Below the pieces are notes generated by a model, which was given only the letters and a program-made list of their open reading frames with translations, made no database searches and was not told the DNA's origin. Positions 1 through 10,139 of a stretch of 64,000 nt of DNA are shown one piece after another. The stretch's first letter is position 1. Each line of letters begins with the position of its first letter. Source of the stretch: Brachycybe producta (Eukaryota; Arthropoda; Diplopoda; Playtdesmida; Andrognathidae); NCBI GenBank assembly GCA_036925085.1, contig JAUPFP010000026.1:2087001-2151000 (forward strand). Reading direction: 5' to 3'. Position numbers and translations under genes: made by a program.

Positions 1-138
1 CGGCCACGGCCGGTTGTCCAAGTTTCCACGGTCGCCCGTCCGGTTGGACGTGGCGATCTTCCCCGTAGGGACATGGTGGAAATCCCGGACGAGACTGCAC
101 GTGAGGGCCGGGCCTTTTTGGCCGGGCTATCCGAGTAG

Positions 139-1512
139 CAACCCGTAGAGATTGCTTACGGGATAGATGTCCTTCGGTTGGAAGGACGACTGTCCCGGTC
201 ATCGGTTGAGCCGAGGGTAGCACCTCGGTTTTCACTGTCGCCCGTGCGTGAGGGCGCACGGGGAGAGGAACCACCGGTACTTCCCCGGTTGGTACCTCCG
301 CGGGTAGCACCCAGGCCGTCTCCTCGGGGACTTGGCCGGGGAGCTCCTGGTGTACCCGGACAGCAGCCGAGGGTTCAGATGATGATCCCCTCGGAAGCTG
401 AGTCGGTGTCTGACGTTTCGGGGAACCGGAGCAGGCAACCTCGCAGGGTTAGCGCCGCTGCTTGGATGCCCGCTCCAGCGGTTCCAGCGGAGGTTCAGGC
501 GTTCGGGTTCTTTAACCCGGTCCACTCTTTTGCTCGTTACGACGGCAGAGAGGACTTGACGCCTTTTCTCCGCAAGTTCGAAGCGAAAACCCGAGCTCAG
601 CGCTGGACGGACGAGTCCCGATGCAGTTTCTTTACGTTTCTGCTGGACGGTCCGGCGGAAGAGTATTACGCCACGTTGGTGGAAACTCTTCCGGACCTGA
701 CCTGGACTGAGCTGAAGGATGCTATGCGTAGCCGCTTCAGCACAAGTAATCAGGCTCGCCTCTGTTTCGGGGAATTCGAATCCATGAAACAGGGGGCTAC
801 CGAGTCTGTACAGGCATTCTACTGGCGGTTCTTGGAACTGTCCGACCGAGTGTCTCCGGGCGAAGACGAGAGCTGTCGGCTCATTCGCTTCAAACGGAAA
901 CTCCAGACGGCCATCACTGATCAGTTGATCGGTTGCAAGGCCGGTACGGTGGAGGCATATGCCAGAAAGGCACGGCTGGTTGAGGCCGATTTGCTTCTAG
1001 TAGGTAAATTACCTACTCGTACAAGAGGGGTTCCTCAGGACCGGGCTAACGCTCCGTCCTCCGGAACCACGGCTAGCTCTGGGAGCTCTGCCAAGGCTTC
1101 ATCTTCGAGCCAAACGGGTGCGAAGGCTGCTGCACCGTCCAAGTCGGACAAAGCAGGGGCCAAGACCGGAGGCAAGAAGAAGAAGCAGGCAGGCTCTGGC
1201 GGAGGTCAGCCGGCGGCAACGCCTCGTGGTACGGACCGTACGGGAGATTCACTCCGGCGACTAGGTCCTTGTTTCGGGTGTAACCAGATGGGTCACCTGA
1301 GGAAGGATTGTCCGAAGGCTGCGGCCAAAGGACAAGTTGCCAGAGTGGTGCCTGACGAGAGTCAGGGCCTCCAGCCAACCGCTGGCATTGCGCCAGTTTG
1401 GCTGGAGGGTCGGAAGTACCTGGCCACCGTTCGCGATGGCCAGTTCTACTATCGACTCGTGGAGGACGAGGAGAGATCCTCGTTAAACCGCCGCCGGTCG
1501 CCACCGAACTGA
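139..1512 (+). pseudogene. gag: Gag (capsid and nucleocapsid) of the gypsy element
   Basis: Retrotransposon Gag, which packages element RNA into particles. The capsid-like segment lies at about 500-1000 (aromatic- and Arg-rich helices typical of retrotrans_gag), followed by a Ser/Lys/Gly-rich linker. A CCHC zinc knuckle (C-x2-C-x4-H-x4-C; CFGCNQMGHLRKDC) is encoded at about 1270-1311. The frame is also open from base 1 to 135 and reads like coding sequence, with an in-frame ATG at 73, but a TAG at 136-138 interrupts it. The true start is therefore upstream of, or at, 73 and this copy carries a nonsense mutation. The gene ends at TGA 1510-1512, inside the loop of the frameshift hairpin described separately. 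Domain assignment is from visible motifs; the exact N terminus is unknown. Confidence 0.88.
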
Positions 1513-1527
1513 GTGGTGTGCGACCGG
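1482..1527 (+). promoter_or_regulatory. -1 ribosomal frameshift signal, gag to pro-pol
   Basis: GTTAAAC at 1482-1488 is phased with the gag frame as G.TTA.AAC, the form used by several eukaryotic -1 frameshift sites. After a 5-nt spacer (1489-1493) a strong stem begins: CCGGTCGC (1494-1501) pairs with GCGACCGG (1520-1527) and CACC (1502-1505) pairs with GGTG (1515-1518), with one bulged T and a 9-nt loop containing the gag stop. The protease reading frame is exactly -1 relative to gag. The diverged gypsy copy keeps GTTAAAC at 58067-58073. Function is inferred. Confidence 0.8.
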
Positions 1528-3215
1528 TAAAGCTTCAAAGCTCAGGTGCCTGTCACGGCCTGAGCTCTGAACGGGGGACGTACCTCCGGGCGGTCTCCAA
1601 ATATGTGGATGTCCTGCGGAAGGCAGGGGTGCCTCTGGCGAGGTCTGCGGACCCGGAAATTACCCAGTGGGTATTTCCATCGCCATGCTCCACATTGGAG
1701 GCCGTGTGCAGCCAGCTGGATCGCTGGTTTGCCCCCTCACCCTATATGCCTAGTGGTGAGGTGCTGGATCGTGCGATCATCGAGCAGGCGGGAGGAGTTG
1801 GTGTGCCCATACCTCCCGTGGTGCCTGGGGAGTCTCTGGTTTGTGAGACTGTTCCCCAGTCTTCTGCACGTCTGGGATTACCGTCCAGTGTGGATGGTAA
1901 GGTGGATGGGAGGCAGAAGATCGATGGTGGGAGCCCGCGGGTTCCCATCCCTGAGCTTCAGAGCCGGGCCTACGATGTAGGTTCACCCCGAGTGTGGCTG
2001 TCGATAGGCGATCGTCTGTGGGAGATGATCGTAGACACCGGGGCCGACGTGTCGGTCTTAAGCCTTACGGCAGCACGAGTGATGGAGTTGCCTATAGAGG
2101 AACTGGCGGTTCCTTCATTCCTTCTGGGAATGGGTGGGCACTCCATCGAGGTAGTAGGGGTCACAAATGTGGAATTGACCATCCACAAGAAAACCATCAA
2201 GGTGCCTCTCCTTTTGGTGAAAGGAGAGGGCGAAGCGTTGTTGGGCGTTGATCACGCCTCACGCTTCGGCTTGATGGTTGATATCGTGCACCGGAAGGTT
2301 TACTTCCGGGAGGATGTCTGGACGGCACATCCAGACGCCCTCCAAGCTGCATTCACCGATCGTGCGCTTGCAGAACCTAGGGAGGTGGAAGCGATTCCAT
2401 CGCCGATACCAGGGGCTTTGCCTCAGGGACGGCAACTCCCAGTGGATCCGCCGGCACTCGAGCAGGTTGACGGGTGGGTGAACGTTGTTTCACCAGAGCT
2501 GCCCGAGACCAGAACCTCTATCGGGCGCGGAGAAGTTTGTTCTCTGCGACTGAGGGAGAATGTCTGGCTACCAGCCCACGTACGACGTGTCGTATCCGTG
2601 ACGTTGGTAGAGCATGCCGGCCCTGGCCAGCTGCTTCTCGTGGAGCCGCACCGGAAAGCCTTAGGTGGACGTGGTGTGTTAGCCATAGCAGGTATCGCTG
2701 CAGCTAACCGGCTTGGCACGTATGATATCTGGCTTGAAAACGTGGGGAATGCACCTATTGCCCTGGAAACAGGAGAGGGTGTAGCCACGGCTCAAGCTGT
2801 GGAGGCTGCCATTGTGGTAGGGCTGGAAGAGCCGTCTAAGTTGAGAGGGGGAGACCCCACTCAGAAGATGGTTCGACCAGGGAAGTCCTCGTCTAAGTTG
2901 AGAGGGGCGTCCGGGAACGGACACCAAGTGCTCAACGTGGCGACGGCTCCCACTCTCGAAGAGTGTCTTAAGATTGGTGACAATCTGAAGCCGGAAGAGG
3001 CGAGACGGCTTCGAGAGTTCCTGCTGGCACGCCGGGATCATTTCGCGTTCGACTTTACGGAGTTGGGTGAAACCTCTCTGGTCGAACATACGATCGATAC
3101 CGGTGGGCAACCTCCGGTGCGTGAAGGATTGCGTCGAACCGCTCCAGCGGCCAGAGCAGTCGAGAGAAGAGGTGGCGAAGATGTTGGATGCAGGGGTTAT
3201 CCAACCTTCGCGTAG
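1489..3215 (+). pseudogene. pro: Protease and N-terminal pol of the gypsy element
   Basis: The aspartic protease processes the Gag-Pol polyprotein. The active-site motif DTGAD is encoded at about 2033-2047, followed by a hydrophobic flap region and the second conserved half (LLGVDHASRFGL) near 2240-2275, as in retropepsins. The frame is -1 to gag and entered through the signal at 1482. It runs to a stop at 3213-3215. The last sensible residues before RT are near 3165; beyond that the frame reads nonsense and the RT sequence continues in the frame of gag. A small indel in the AG-rich run near 3160-3175 is the simplest explanation, because gypsy elements normally have one continuous pro-pol ORF. 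Confidence 0.85.
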
Positions 3216-5223
3216 TCCCTACGCGAGCCCTATCTTGCTTGTCCGCAAGAAGGATGGTGGCTTTCGTTTTTGTGTGGACTACCGGAAACTGAATGCCCAG
3301 ACTAAGCTGGATCAGTATCCGTTGCCTCGCATCGATGATGCGCTCGACTCGTTGGCCGGTGCGAAGTTCTTTGCTACCTTGGACCTGGCTAGTGGTTACT
3401 GGCAGGTTCGGATGGCTGAGCCAGACATTGAGAAAACGGCATTCATTTGCTCTCAAGGTCTGTTTGAGTTCCGGAAAATGCCTTTCGGACTCTGTAATGC
3501 TCCAGCCACCATGCAGAGAGCGCTAGACCTCTTATTGGCAGGACATAAGTGGGAGACTTGTCTGGTGTACCTGGACGATATTATCGTCTTTGGGAACACT
3601 TTCGAGCAGTTTCTCGAAAGACTCTCCACTGTCCTTGGACTGTTACGAGGGGCGGAGCTGAAACTCCAGCCGAAGAAATGTTTCTTTGGCTTTAACAAAG
3701 TACGTTATCTCGGTCACGTAGTAAGTGCCGAGGGAGTTGCTCCGGACCCGGATCTCGTGCGGGCAGTCCAGGAGTTTGATGTCCCGACGACAGTGACAGG
3801 CGTCCGCAGTTTTCTCGGACTGGCCGGTTACTATCGAAGGTTCATCAAGGACTTCGCCAAGGTGGCTAGGCCTTTGCACGATCTGACGAAGAAGGATGCA
3901 TCCTTCGAGTGGTCGGATCAGTGCAAACTAGCGTTTGCTCGGTTAAAGGCATTTTTAACCAAAGCGCCGGTACTCACCATGTACGATCCGCGTGGTGAGG
4001 TAATTATCCATACCGACGCTAGTGGGTACGGCTTGGGAGTCGTAGTCTACCAGAGGTTACCGGAGGACAGTGTCCCCCGTGTTCTGGCCTACGCAAGCCG
4101 TCTCATGAAAGGAGCGGAAACACGGTATTCGGTCACCGAGCAGGAGTGCTTGGCGGTCATGTTTGCCGTGGGTAAATTCCGTCCTTACCTTTTTAACCGG
4201 GAGTTTGTGATCGTAACTGATCACCACGCTCTTTGCTATCTGCAGACAGCCAAAAACCTGCAAGGCAGGTTGGGGCGTTGGCAGATGCAGCTTCAAGAGT
4301 ACCGGTTTAAGGTTCAGTATAGGAAGGGAACACTGCACGTGGATGCCGACGCTTTGAGTCGGTATCCTGTTCGTGATGTGGCGGACCTTTCCTTGCCTGA
4401 ATACGTCGAAGCCGACGTAGGTGAGGTTATTTACCACATCCGTTCCGAGGTGGATTGGGTCAAGGAGCAAGAGGCCGATGGCTGGTGCTCCAAAGTGAAG
4501 AGTGAAATCTTCCGTGATCCCAACTCGAACCTCCGGTTCAAGTTCGTGGTGGCAGATGACTTGTTGTTTGCCATCAGGTCCATCCAGGATCGGTTGAGAA
4601 CTGTGTTGGTAGTTCCTAAGTCATGCAGGGCTTTCTGCCTAAGGAAGCTACATGACATTCCCGAAGCTGGTCACTTCGGGATGTTTAAGACCTACCAGAG
4701 ACTGCGCTCACGCTTCTACTGGATCGGTATGAAGCGGGACACTGCCGAATATGTTAAGTCATGTTTGGTGTGTCAGAGAGCGCAACAGTTCGCTCGAAGT
4801 CAGGGATTTCTCCAACCGATTGTGCCGGAGTACCCAGTTGATACCTGGGGAATGGACTTCGTTGGACCGTTTCCTGCCTCCGTGGGTGGAGTCACCTATG
4901 TATTAATCATGGTTGACTATTTCACCCGGTACGGGGTGGCAAGGGCGGTACGAAGGGCCACGGCCGCCTGTGTGGTGAAATTTCTGAAGGACGAGATCCT
5001 TTCGGTGTATGGCACACCGAAAGCTCTTGTCTCGGATCGTGGGTCCCAGTTCTCCAGCAAAGTCCTGCTGAAGTTCCGGGAGCGCTATAATATAGCGCAT
5101 CACTTCACGACGGCGTACCATCCGCAAGCTAATGGGCTTACGGAGCGTACGAATAAAACCGTAATGGAAACCATCAAGCGGTACCTTGATCCCCTCAAGG
5201 AACAGCGTGATTGGTGGGACAAA
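3163..5223 (+). pseudogene. pol: Reverse transcriptase, RNase H and integrase (first part)
   Basis: RT copies element RNA to DNA, RNase H removes the RNA strand and integrase inserts the product. RT: LLVRKKDGGFRFCVDYRKLN region at about 3230-3300 and catalytic YLDD at 3568-3579. RNase H: HTDASGYGLG near 4008-4035 and the end motif ADALSRYP near 4343-4366. Integrase: N-terminal HHCC zinc domain about 4647-4770, catalytic Asp at 4855-4857, Asp at 5035-5037 and Glu at 5143-5145 with 35 residues between the last two, i.e. DD35E. The frame ends at TGA 5224-5226 directly after WWDK, in the middle of the integrase core, and the same frame carries on beyond. This copy cannot make full-length integrase without readthrough. 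Confidence 0.93.
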
Positions 5224-5226
5224 TGA

Positions 5227-5880
5227 CGGCCCGCCGTGTGGGCTTATAACACAGCTGTCCAGGAGAGTACGCAAGTCTCTCCGTATCAGTTGTTGTTTGG
5301 CCGTGAGCCTCGGATGGAGATTGATAATCTCCTTCCGAACGGTCCAGTCCGCGACTTGCCCGACCAGCAAGCCGTGGAAGAGCAGGCGCGTCAACGTTTG
5401 GCGGCTGCTCAGAAAAGGCAGAAAGAACGGTACGACGCTGGCCGTGTGCAGCCTCCTCTTTACCAGCCGGGAGATCCGGTGTGGATAAGAGATCAGGCTG
5501 GGAAACTCGGCCAGGCGAAGAAATGGAACTTGGCGTATAAAGCTGAGAGGGGTACAGTGGTCGCACGGTATTCTGACCTAGTCTACGAGATAGAGTTCGT
5601 AGACGGGTATGGTCGGAAGGTGCGCGACCGGTTTCATGTCGATAACCTGAAGCCGTATATACCCACCTGTACCGTGAGGGAGGAAGATGGACTAGGAGTC
5701 TCTGAAACCTCCTCCGGTACAGACAGCGATGCCACGGAGGCTTCGGCGCGGAGTGGAGTGACTCCGGCGCCAAAGCCACCGTCCGTTTCTTCGCAGGAGT
5801 CTACCGATTCCGAGGGAGATGACCCCCCACCTCCTCGGTATAATCTCCGTCCGCGGAGACCGAGGGTGTTTGAGGTAAGT
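5227..5880 (+). pseudogene. pol: Integrase C-terminal part, downstream of in-frame TGA
   Basis: Same frame as the upstream pol segment. It starts with the integrase helix WAYNTAVQESTQVSPYQLLF, seen in most Ty3/gypsy integrases, then the GPY/F-type C-terminal domain (PGDPVWIRDQ near 5467-5496, FHVDNLKPY near 5632-5658). It ends in an acidic/Ser-rich tail and the motif YNLRPRRPR near 5839-5865, a common end of gypsy pol. The frame stays open to 6609, but beyond about 5875 the sequence loses resemblance to pol, and a consensus splice donor sits at 5875. Confidence 0.85.
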
Positions 5881-7125
5881 GGGTACGACCCTCGGATAGG
5901 GAGTATTCGGTTGTGGGGTACCCTGTGGGTGCCCCTACCGTGGTGGGATAGAGCCGGCAGTCCGCTGTTATGGGCGGATGGCTGGGAGAGGAGGCGGCCG
6001 GACATTGCGGTGTTTGGGGCCAGCCACGGTTTCGGTAGAAACCCAGGGCGGCCCATCCCTAGATGTCTGGTCCAAGGTCCGACAAAATCGGCCCGTGGAC
6101 GGAGAAATCCGTTCGTGAAAACCTCCATGAAGGCTCCCATTACCGTCAATATAAGAGAATTGACGGTAAATGTCTCTTCCCACCAGGTCCAGTCTTGGTG
6201 TAGGAGAATTCACCGTGTATCTGCCCCTAAAAAGGCAGACGACGGTGAAATCTCCATGGTGACCATGCATGAGGCGGCTGATGACGTATTAGCCGCTACT
6301 GCACGGCCATTGGCCGCTAAGACGGTGAATTTGGCGGCTAGGCGCCATTTTGTTTGCAAATTAAACAAACAAAGAACGCCGGCACCGCGTGTGTCCAAAA
6401 GAACACGTTTTCACCGCCAAAGAGGCCACCAAGAGCTGGAGAAAGAGGGCAACATAAAAAAAGTAAGTCCCTCTAAGGGAATTTCCTTCTCCTGCCTGTT
6501 GGCAGTTCTCTTTTATATGTTAACGGTGTGTTTTACGGTCAATGACCGTATACACACGTGGTGGGTGTGGTTTCGCCGCCATGACTTGTCATGGAGGCCA
6601 AACCACTGAGGAAAGCACTTTTCCGGCGGGTACTGCCCGTCCGAGCGCCGTTTCGCTTGGGGAAGCCCAAGTTCGACGGTGTTTGGACGGGCGAAGCCCG
6701 CCAGGGAGTGGTTTTCGCCGTCCGAAGGCGGTAAAACACGGTTTTGACCGTGAATTGCCGACTTTGGACGGTGAAAACGGCATTTTGCACGGTAGAAGTC
6801 CGTGCCATGCCCTTTCCAACCGTCGGAACTCGGTGAGAGGGTGTTTTCACCGTCCGAAGGCCGTCAGCCATGGTTTTTACCGTGGTTTACCGACTTTGGA
6901 CGGTGGAAACCGCGATTCGCACGGTGAAAACCCGTGGAATACTCTTTCTACCGGTTCCGGAAGGGGGAAAAGTGGTTTTCACCGGAAGAAGACGGTAAAA
7001 CACGGTTTTGACTGTGAATTACCGACTTTGGACGGTGAAAACAGGAATTCTCACGGTAAAAGTCTGTGGAATTCACTTTTCCATGGTGAAAACTTGTTTC
7101 TGACGGTTTTGTCCCTTTTTCGCAG
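5875..7125 (+). other. Candidate retrotransposon intron (donor 5875, acceptor 7124-7125)
   Basis: GAG|GTAAGT at 5872-5880 matches the donor consensus and sits exactly where pol homology ends. A pyrimidine-rich run followed by CGCAG at 7121-7125 matches an acceptor. Together they would remove the repeat-bearing spacer and bring the third ORF closer to the 5' end, as happens for env-type messages in some retroelements. If these two sites are joined directly, the pol frame does not continue into the frame that is long-open after 7126, so another donor or an internal start would be needed. No transcript evidence is available here. Confidence 0.4.
6712..7105 (+). repeat. About 131-bp tandem repeat x3, rich in ACGGT/ACCGT
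   Basis: Three diverged units start near 6712, 6844 and 6975 (spacing 132 and 131). Each contains GACTTTGGACGGTG and a CACGGTTTT-like or ATGGTTTTTACCG segment. The pentamers ACGGT and ACCGT recur on both strands through 6240-7110, often next to A or T runs. The frame over them is open but its protein is low quality, so I treat the block as non-coding or regulatory sequence. Confidence 0.75.
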
Positions 7126-7126
7126 G

Positions 7127-7773
7127 CCCATCACGGAGAAGGAGAAGGAGGAAGGCGACGGGAGTGGCCAACGGTCCCCCTCCCTCAGTCCGCTGCATCC
7201 TGGGGATGCAAGGCTGTTGGAGTCGGGATCGGAGGGCTCCCCATCATCTGGCGGACCGGAAACGGCTGACGCCACCGTGGAATCGGTTGGTTCCCCGGCG
7301 GCAGAGGCCGTGGAAGGTCCGGGATCTGCCCAGTCGACTCCGACCGGTGTCGGAGCCTTCTGGGGCAGATACCTGCAGTCTCCTACCAGAGATACGGCTG
7401 CTACCACCGTTCAGTCGGTGGCGGCGGTAGTTTCTCCGGTTGGAGAGCCTGCAGAAGCGGGTGTTGACGGTGGGAAGGCGGCTACCGGTGTGGTAACCGC
7501 TAGTACCCCGGAACCCGGGTCTCCGTCTGTTCGAGACCTCCTAGATTGGTCTAGGGTGGTCGAGGACAGTGAGGACGTCTCCTTGGGAGCGTCCTTAGTC
7601 ATTGACACGGAGATGGAGGTCGAAACCACTGTTGATTCGGTGGTTGACGCCTCAAGGCAGTGGCGGAGCCGTAACGCCTCTTCAGAGGGCTCTTCGGAGT
7701 CTGACGGGAGTAGTTCGGCCTCCGAGGGTAAACCGTCTGGGACGGGATCCCCGGAGTTCTTCCCGCCGACCCA
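7127..7773 (+). other. Open Ser/Glu/Thr-rich stretch upstream of third ORF
   Basis: One frame (codons beginning at position 2 modulo 3) is open from before 7126 and encodes an acidic, Ser/Gly/Thr-rich, disordered-looking sequence to about 7770. After that it turns Trp/Pro-rich and ends at 7924. The neighbouring frame becomes sensible from about 7709 and holds the third ORF. Either the third protein begins here and changes frame by mutation or slippage near 7710-7775, or this is a separate small product. I cannot decide from sequence. Confidence 0.4.
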
Positions 7774-10062
7774 ATGTCTTTGGAGGCCGTGGCTGTGTCC
7801 TTGGCCGAAGAAGAAGACCGCTTGGATCGGTTGGACGAAGCTAGACGGGACATGGTCCAGGAAGGTGGCTTCCTGGTCGGGGACCGTCGATGCTTCGTCG
7901 GGGAGTTTCCTACCGTGCAGGTGAGGAAGGACGGCGCAAGAAAGCGCAAGAAAAAGTCCGGAGCCGCACGGATCACTGCCAGAGCCAAGGCTCTCGCAGA
8001 GAGAGAGGCTCTGCTCAAAGCTAAGGAGGAGGCGTTGAAGAAGTTCACGCCTGCTGTGGGGCTTCGAGCGGAAACTCTCGCCCACCCTGAAGGTTGTTCA
8101 GGGGCTGCTTGGCCAGAGAAGCCGGCTGCTGGATCGTGTCCGCCCGAGGCAGTAGCTGGCCCCTCCGGCTGGCGGTCGGACAACCCGAAGAGGGACCGGC
8201 GAGCGGAGAAGAAGGCTACCCAGCCTCCAGTACCTGCTCCCGGTAAAATGGGAAAATCTGTGAGTGGTGGTGGTGGCAAGGGACAAAAGAGGTCCCGCCC
8301 TCACACCCCACCAGTGGCTGAAAGCTCGAGAGGTAAGAAGGCCAGGTCCTCAGGGCGAGGAAAGGCCTCCGAACCTCGGAAGCCCGAGAGCTTAGAGGAT
8401 AAGCTCAGACGGCTTCAAGCTCAAGCAGCGAGCCTGCACCGACAGATCGCTCGTGCGGTCGGTGCAGGAGAGCGGCAGGAGTTTGAGCGCCGGGCTGCGG
8501 AGTTCCCTCCCCTGCAGGGAATGCCCGCCCGGAGTCCGCTCAAAACAGGGGAACCTCCTGTCGGTCGTGGCGTCCCGCCGATTGCGAGTGCCACGACCAT
8601 CGCTGGCCAGAAGCGAATCGCCGAGGGGGAGGCGATGCAGGCTTCCAGTGCACCAGCCCATGGTGCGGAAGCCAAAGCAACTGGTAGCAAGAGTCAGCCG
8701 ACTCTTGCACCGAAGGAGAAGTCTCTCCTTCGGGATGGTCGAGGAAGATTTGTCTCCGGACAGTCATCCTCGACTGTCACTTCGGCTAAGGGCACTTCTT
8801 TAAAGAAGAGTACGGCTCCGGCCGGAAAACCTTCGAAGAAGAAGTCCGAGAAGGCGAAGGGGGCTAACCACCCTCCTAAGCCCGATCGGCCCAGTAAGTC
8901 GTCGGGGTCAGTTAAGTCTGACCCGACGCATGGTCAACCTTCCTCTCACGGGAAGAAAAAGAAAAATAAGAAGGACCGAAAGAGGTCCAAGCGTGAGAGG
9001 AAGGGGAGTCCGACACCCTCCAGTAGTAGGCGCCAGGGAGCCGAAACTGGAGGCGTCGTGACGGAAAAGGAGGAGTCCCGGCGTGCTCAGGCAAGCATGC
9101 CGGCCGGGAGTCAACCGGTCCATACCCGTCCCGTAGAGGCGGCGCGGATGGATGGTAGGTCGATGTGCGACGTTTTGGTCGGCACGCCTCCATCCTCCCC
9201 GAAGGTGGATGCGGTCTCGAACCTGCGGGTTCGAGCGGTGGGAACCCTGCACCGGGTGACTTTGCCCTCACCTAGGGGCGAAGGAACCTTGGTTGCAGGA
9301 GTTAGTGTTCCCGCCAAACGTGACCCCGTGACCCCCAGTGGGGGTACATCCTTCTCTCCGGTCCATGGCGGTGGGGTATTCGATACCCTAGGACCTGAAA
9401 CGTCAACCTCCCCTAGGCCTGAGGCCGAGGGACGGCGTATTGGCGCATTGCCCCCGTATTCAGATGCAGAGGTGTATCTGAATAACCGGCTTGGTCTCTG
9501 GCAGGACCAACCGGGAATGGAGGGTTGCCAATACCACGGCTACTACCGTCTGGATGAGCCACTTCCAGAGCCGTGGGTAGCAAGGCTACCGCCGTACAAC
9601 ATGCGCCATGTGGTGGCGTTTGGTTGTGGAGGTTTTCCGGTGATTATGGTCGTAAATCCGGTCCAGCAAACGTTTGCTATTTTGGATGTGGTGGGACTAG
9701 ATGCCGGGATAGTTCGTCTAGCCCGGCGTGCAGCCCCATTCATCCAACGTTTGCTGGGATGCGACTTGGGAGGTATGGCTGGTCAGTTCATTACTGAGCC
9801 TCTACCAGGGTGCGAGACCGAGCCCGCGGTTGCCCTGGTAGACCTCCTAACAAGTCGGACGCTTCGCACGCGTCCGCAACTCCAGGATATTCCTTTTGAG
9901 GAATTCCGAGCCCTGGAGGAAAGCCGTCTTAGGGGGACAGCTTTTGATACTGGTTTTGGGTGGCGTAACACCCAGATGTGCTTGTGGTGGGCACGTCGGT
10001 GGGCTGCGGAGTGGATGGGCTCCACTTTCGCGACACCGCCAGAAAAGCCGTCCGGTACCTAA
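7774..10062 (+). CDS. Third ORF of gypsy element, unknown function (762 aa)
   Basis: I do not recognise this protein. It lies between integrase and the 3' LTR, where env-like genes occur, but I see no signal peptide and no transmembrane helix. The first 150 residues are charged and helical (coiled-coil-like runs of E, K, A). Residues about 80-540 are disordered and very basic, with nuclear-localisation-like KKKKNKKDRKRSKRERKGS near 8958-9014. The last 200 residues (about 9440-10060) look globular, with alternating hydrophobic strands, e.g. VVAFGCGGFPVIMVV and FAILDVVGLD. That segment weakly suggests the core of a Ulp1/C48-type cysteine protease without the usual HW, a low-confidence guess. 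The ORF is uninterrupted although gag and pol are broken. The start is the first ATG of the frame; it may really begin upstream. Confidence 0.7.
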   Translation: MSLEAVAVSLAEEEDRLDRLDEARRDMVQEGGFLVGDRRCFVGEFPTVQVRKDGARKRKKKSGAARITARAKALAEREALLKAKEEALKKFTPAVGLRAETLAHPEGCSGAAWPEKPAAGSCPPEAVAGPSGWRSDNPKRDRRAEKKATQPPVPAPGKMGKSVSGGGGKGQKRSRPHTPPVAESSRGKKARSSGRGKASEPRKPESLEDKLRRLQAQAASLHRQIARAVGAGERQEFERRAAEFPPLQGMPARSPLKTGEPPVGRGVPPIASATTIAGQKRIAEGEAMQASSAPAHGAEAKATGSKSQPTLAPKEKSLLRDGRGRFVSGQSSSTVTSAKGTSLKKSTAPAGKPSKKKSEKAKGANHPPKPDRPSKSSGSVKSDPTHGQPSSHGKKKKNKKDRKRSKRERKGSPTPSSSRRQGAETGGVVTEKEESRRAQASMPAGSQPVHTRPVEAARMDGRSMCDVLVGTPPSSPKVDAVSNLRVRAVGTLHRVTLPSPRGEGTLVAGVSVPAKRDPVTPSGGTSFSPVHGGGVFDTLGPETSTSPRPEAEGRRIGALPPYSDAEVYLNNRLGLWQDQPGMEGCQYHGYYRLDEPLPEPWVARLPPYNMRHVVAFGCGGFPVIMVVNPVQQTFAILDVVGLDAGIVRLARRAAPFIQRLLGCDLGGMAGQFITEPLPGCETEPAVALVDLLTSRTLRTRPQLQDIPFEEFRALEESRLRGTAFDTGFGWRNTQMCLWWARRWAAEWMGSTFATPPEKPSGT

Positions 10063-10139
10063 GAAGGTCAGGTTCGGGGAGCAATCCTGGCTGGCTTGAC
10101 TGACCTGTTCCCGAGACGGAACAGGGAAGTTGAGAGGAT
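10063..10139 (+). other. Spacer with polypurine tract before 3' LTR
   Basis: The third ORF stops at 10060-10062. The 27 bases before the LTR are purine-rich (GGAACAGGGAAG, then GAGAGGAT) and abut the LTR, as expected for the plus-strand primer of an LTR element. Confidence 0.6.

Noticed and set aside
232-525. Minus-strand open frames over gag and pol
   Set aside because: GC-rich coding DNA leaves open shadow frames; the proteins are low-complexity and the + strand has clear domains.
5224-5226. TGA as selenocysteine or programmed readthrough in integrase
   Set aside because: No other integrase uses it at this helix; the copy has two further lesions, so plain nonsense mutation is likelier.
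6542-7100. Coding interpretation of the frame over the 131-bp repeats
   Set aside because: The frame is open, but the peptide only reflects the DNA repeat and has no domain; non-coding repeats are simpler.
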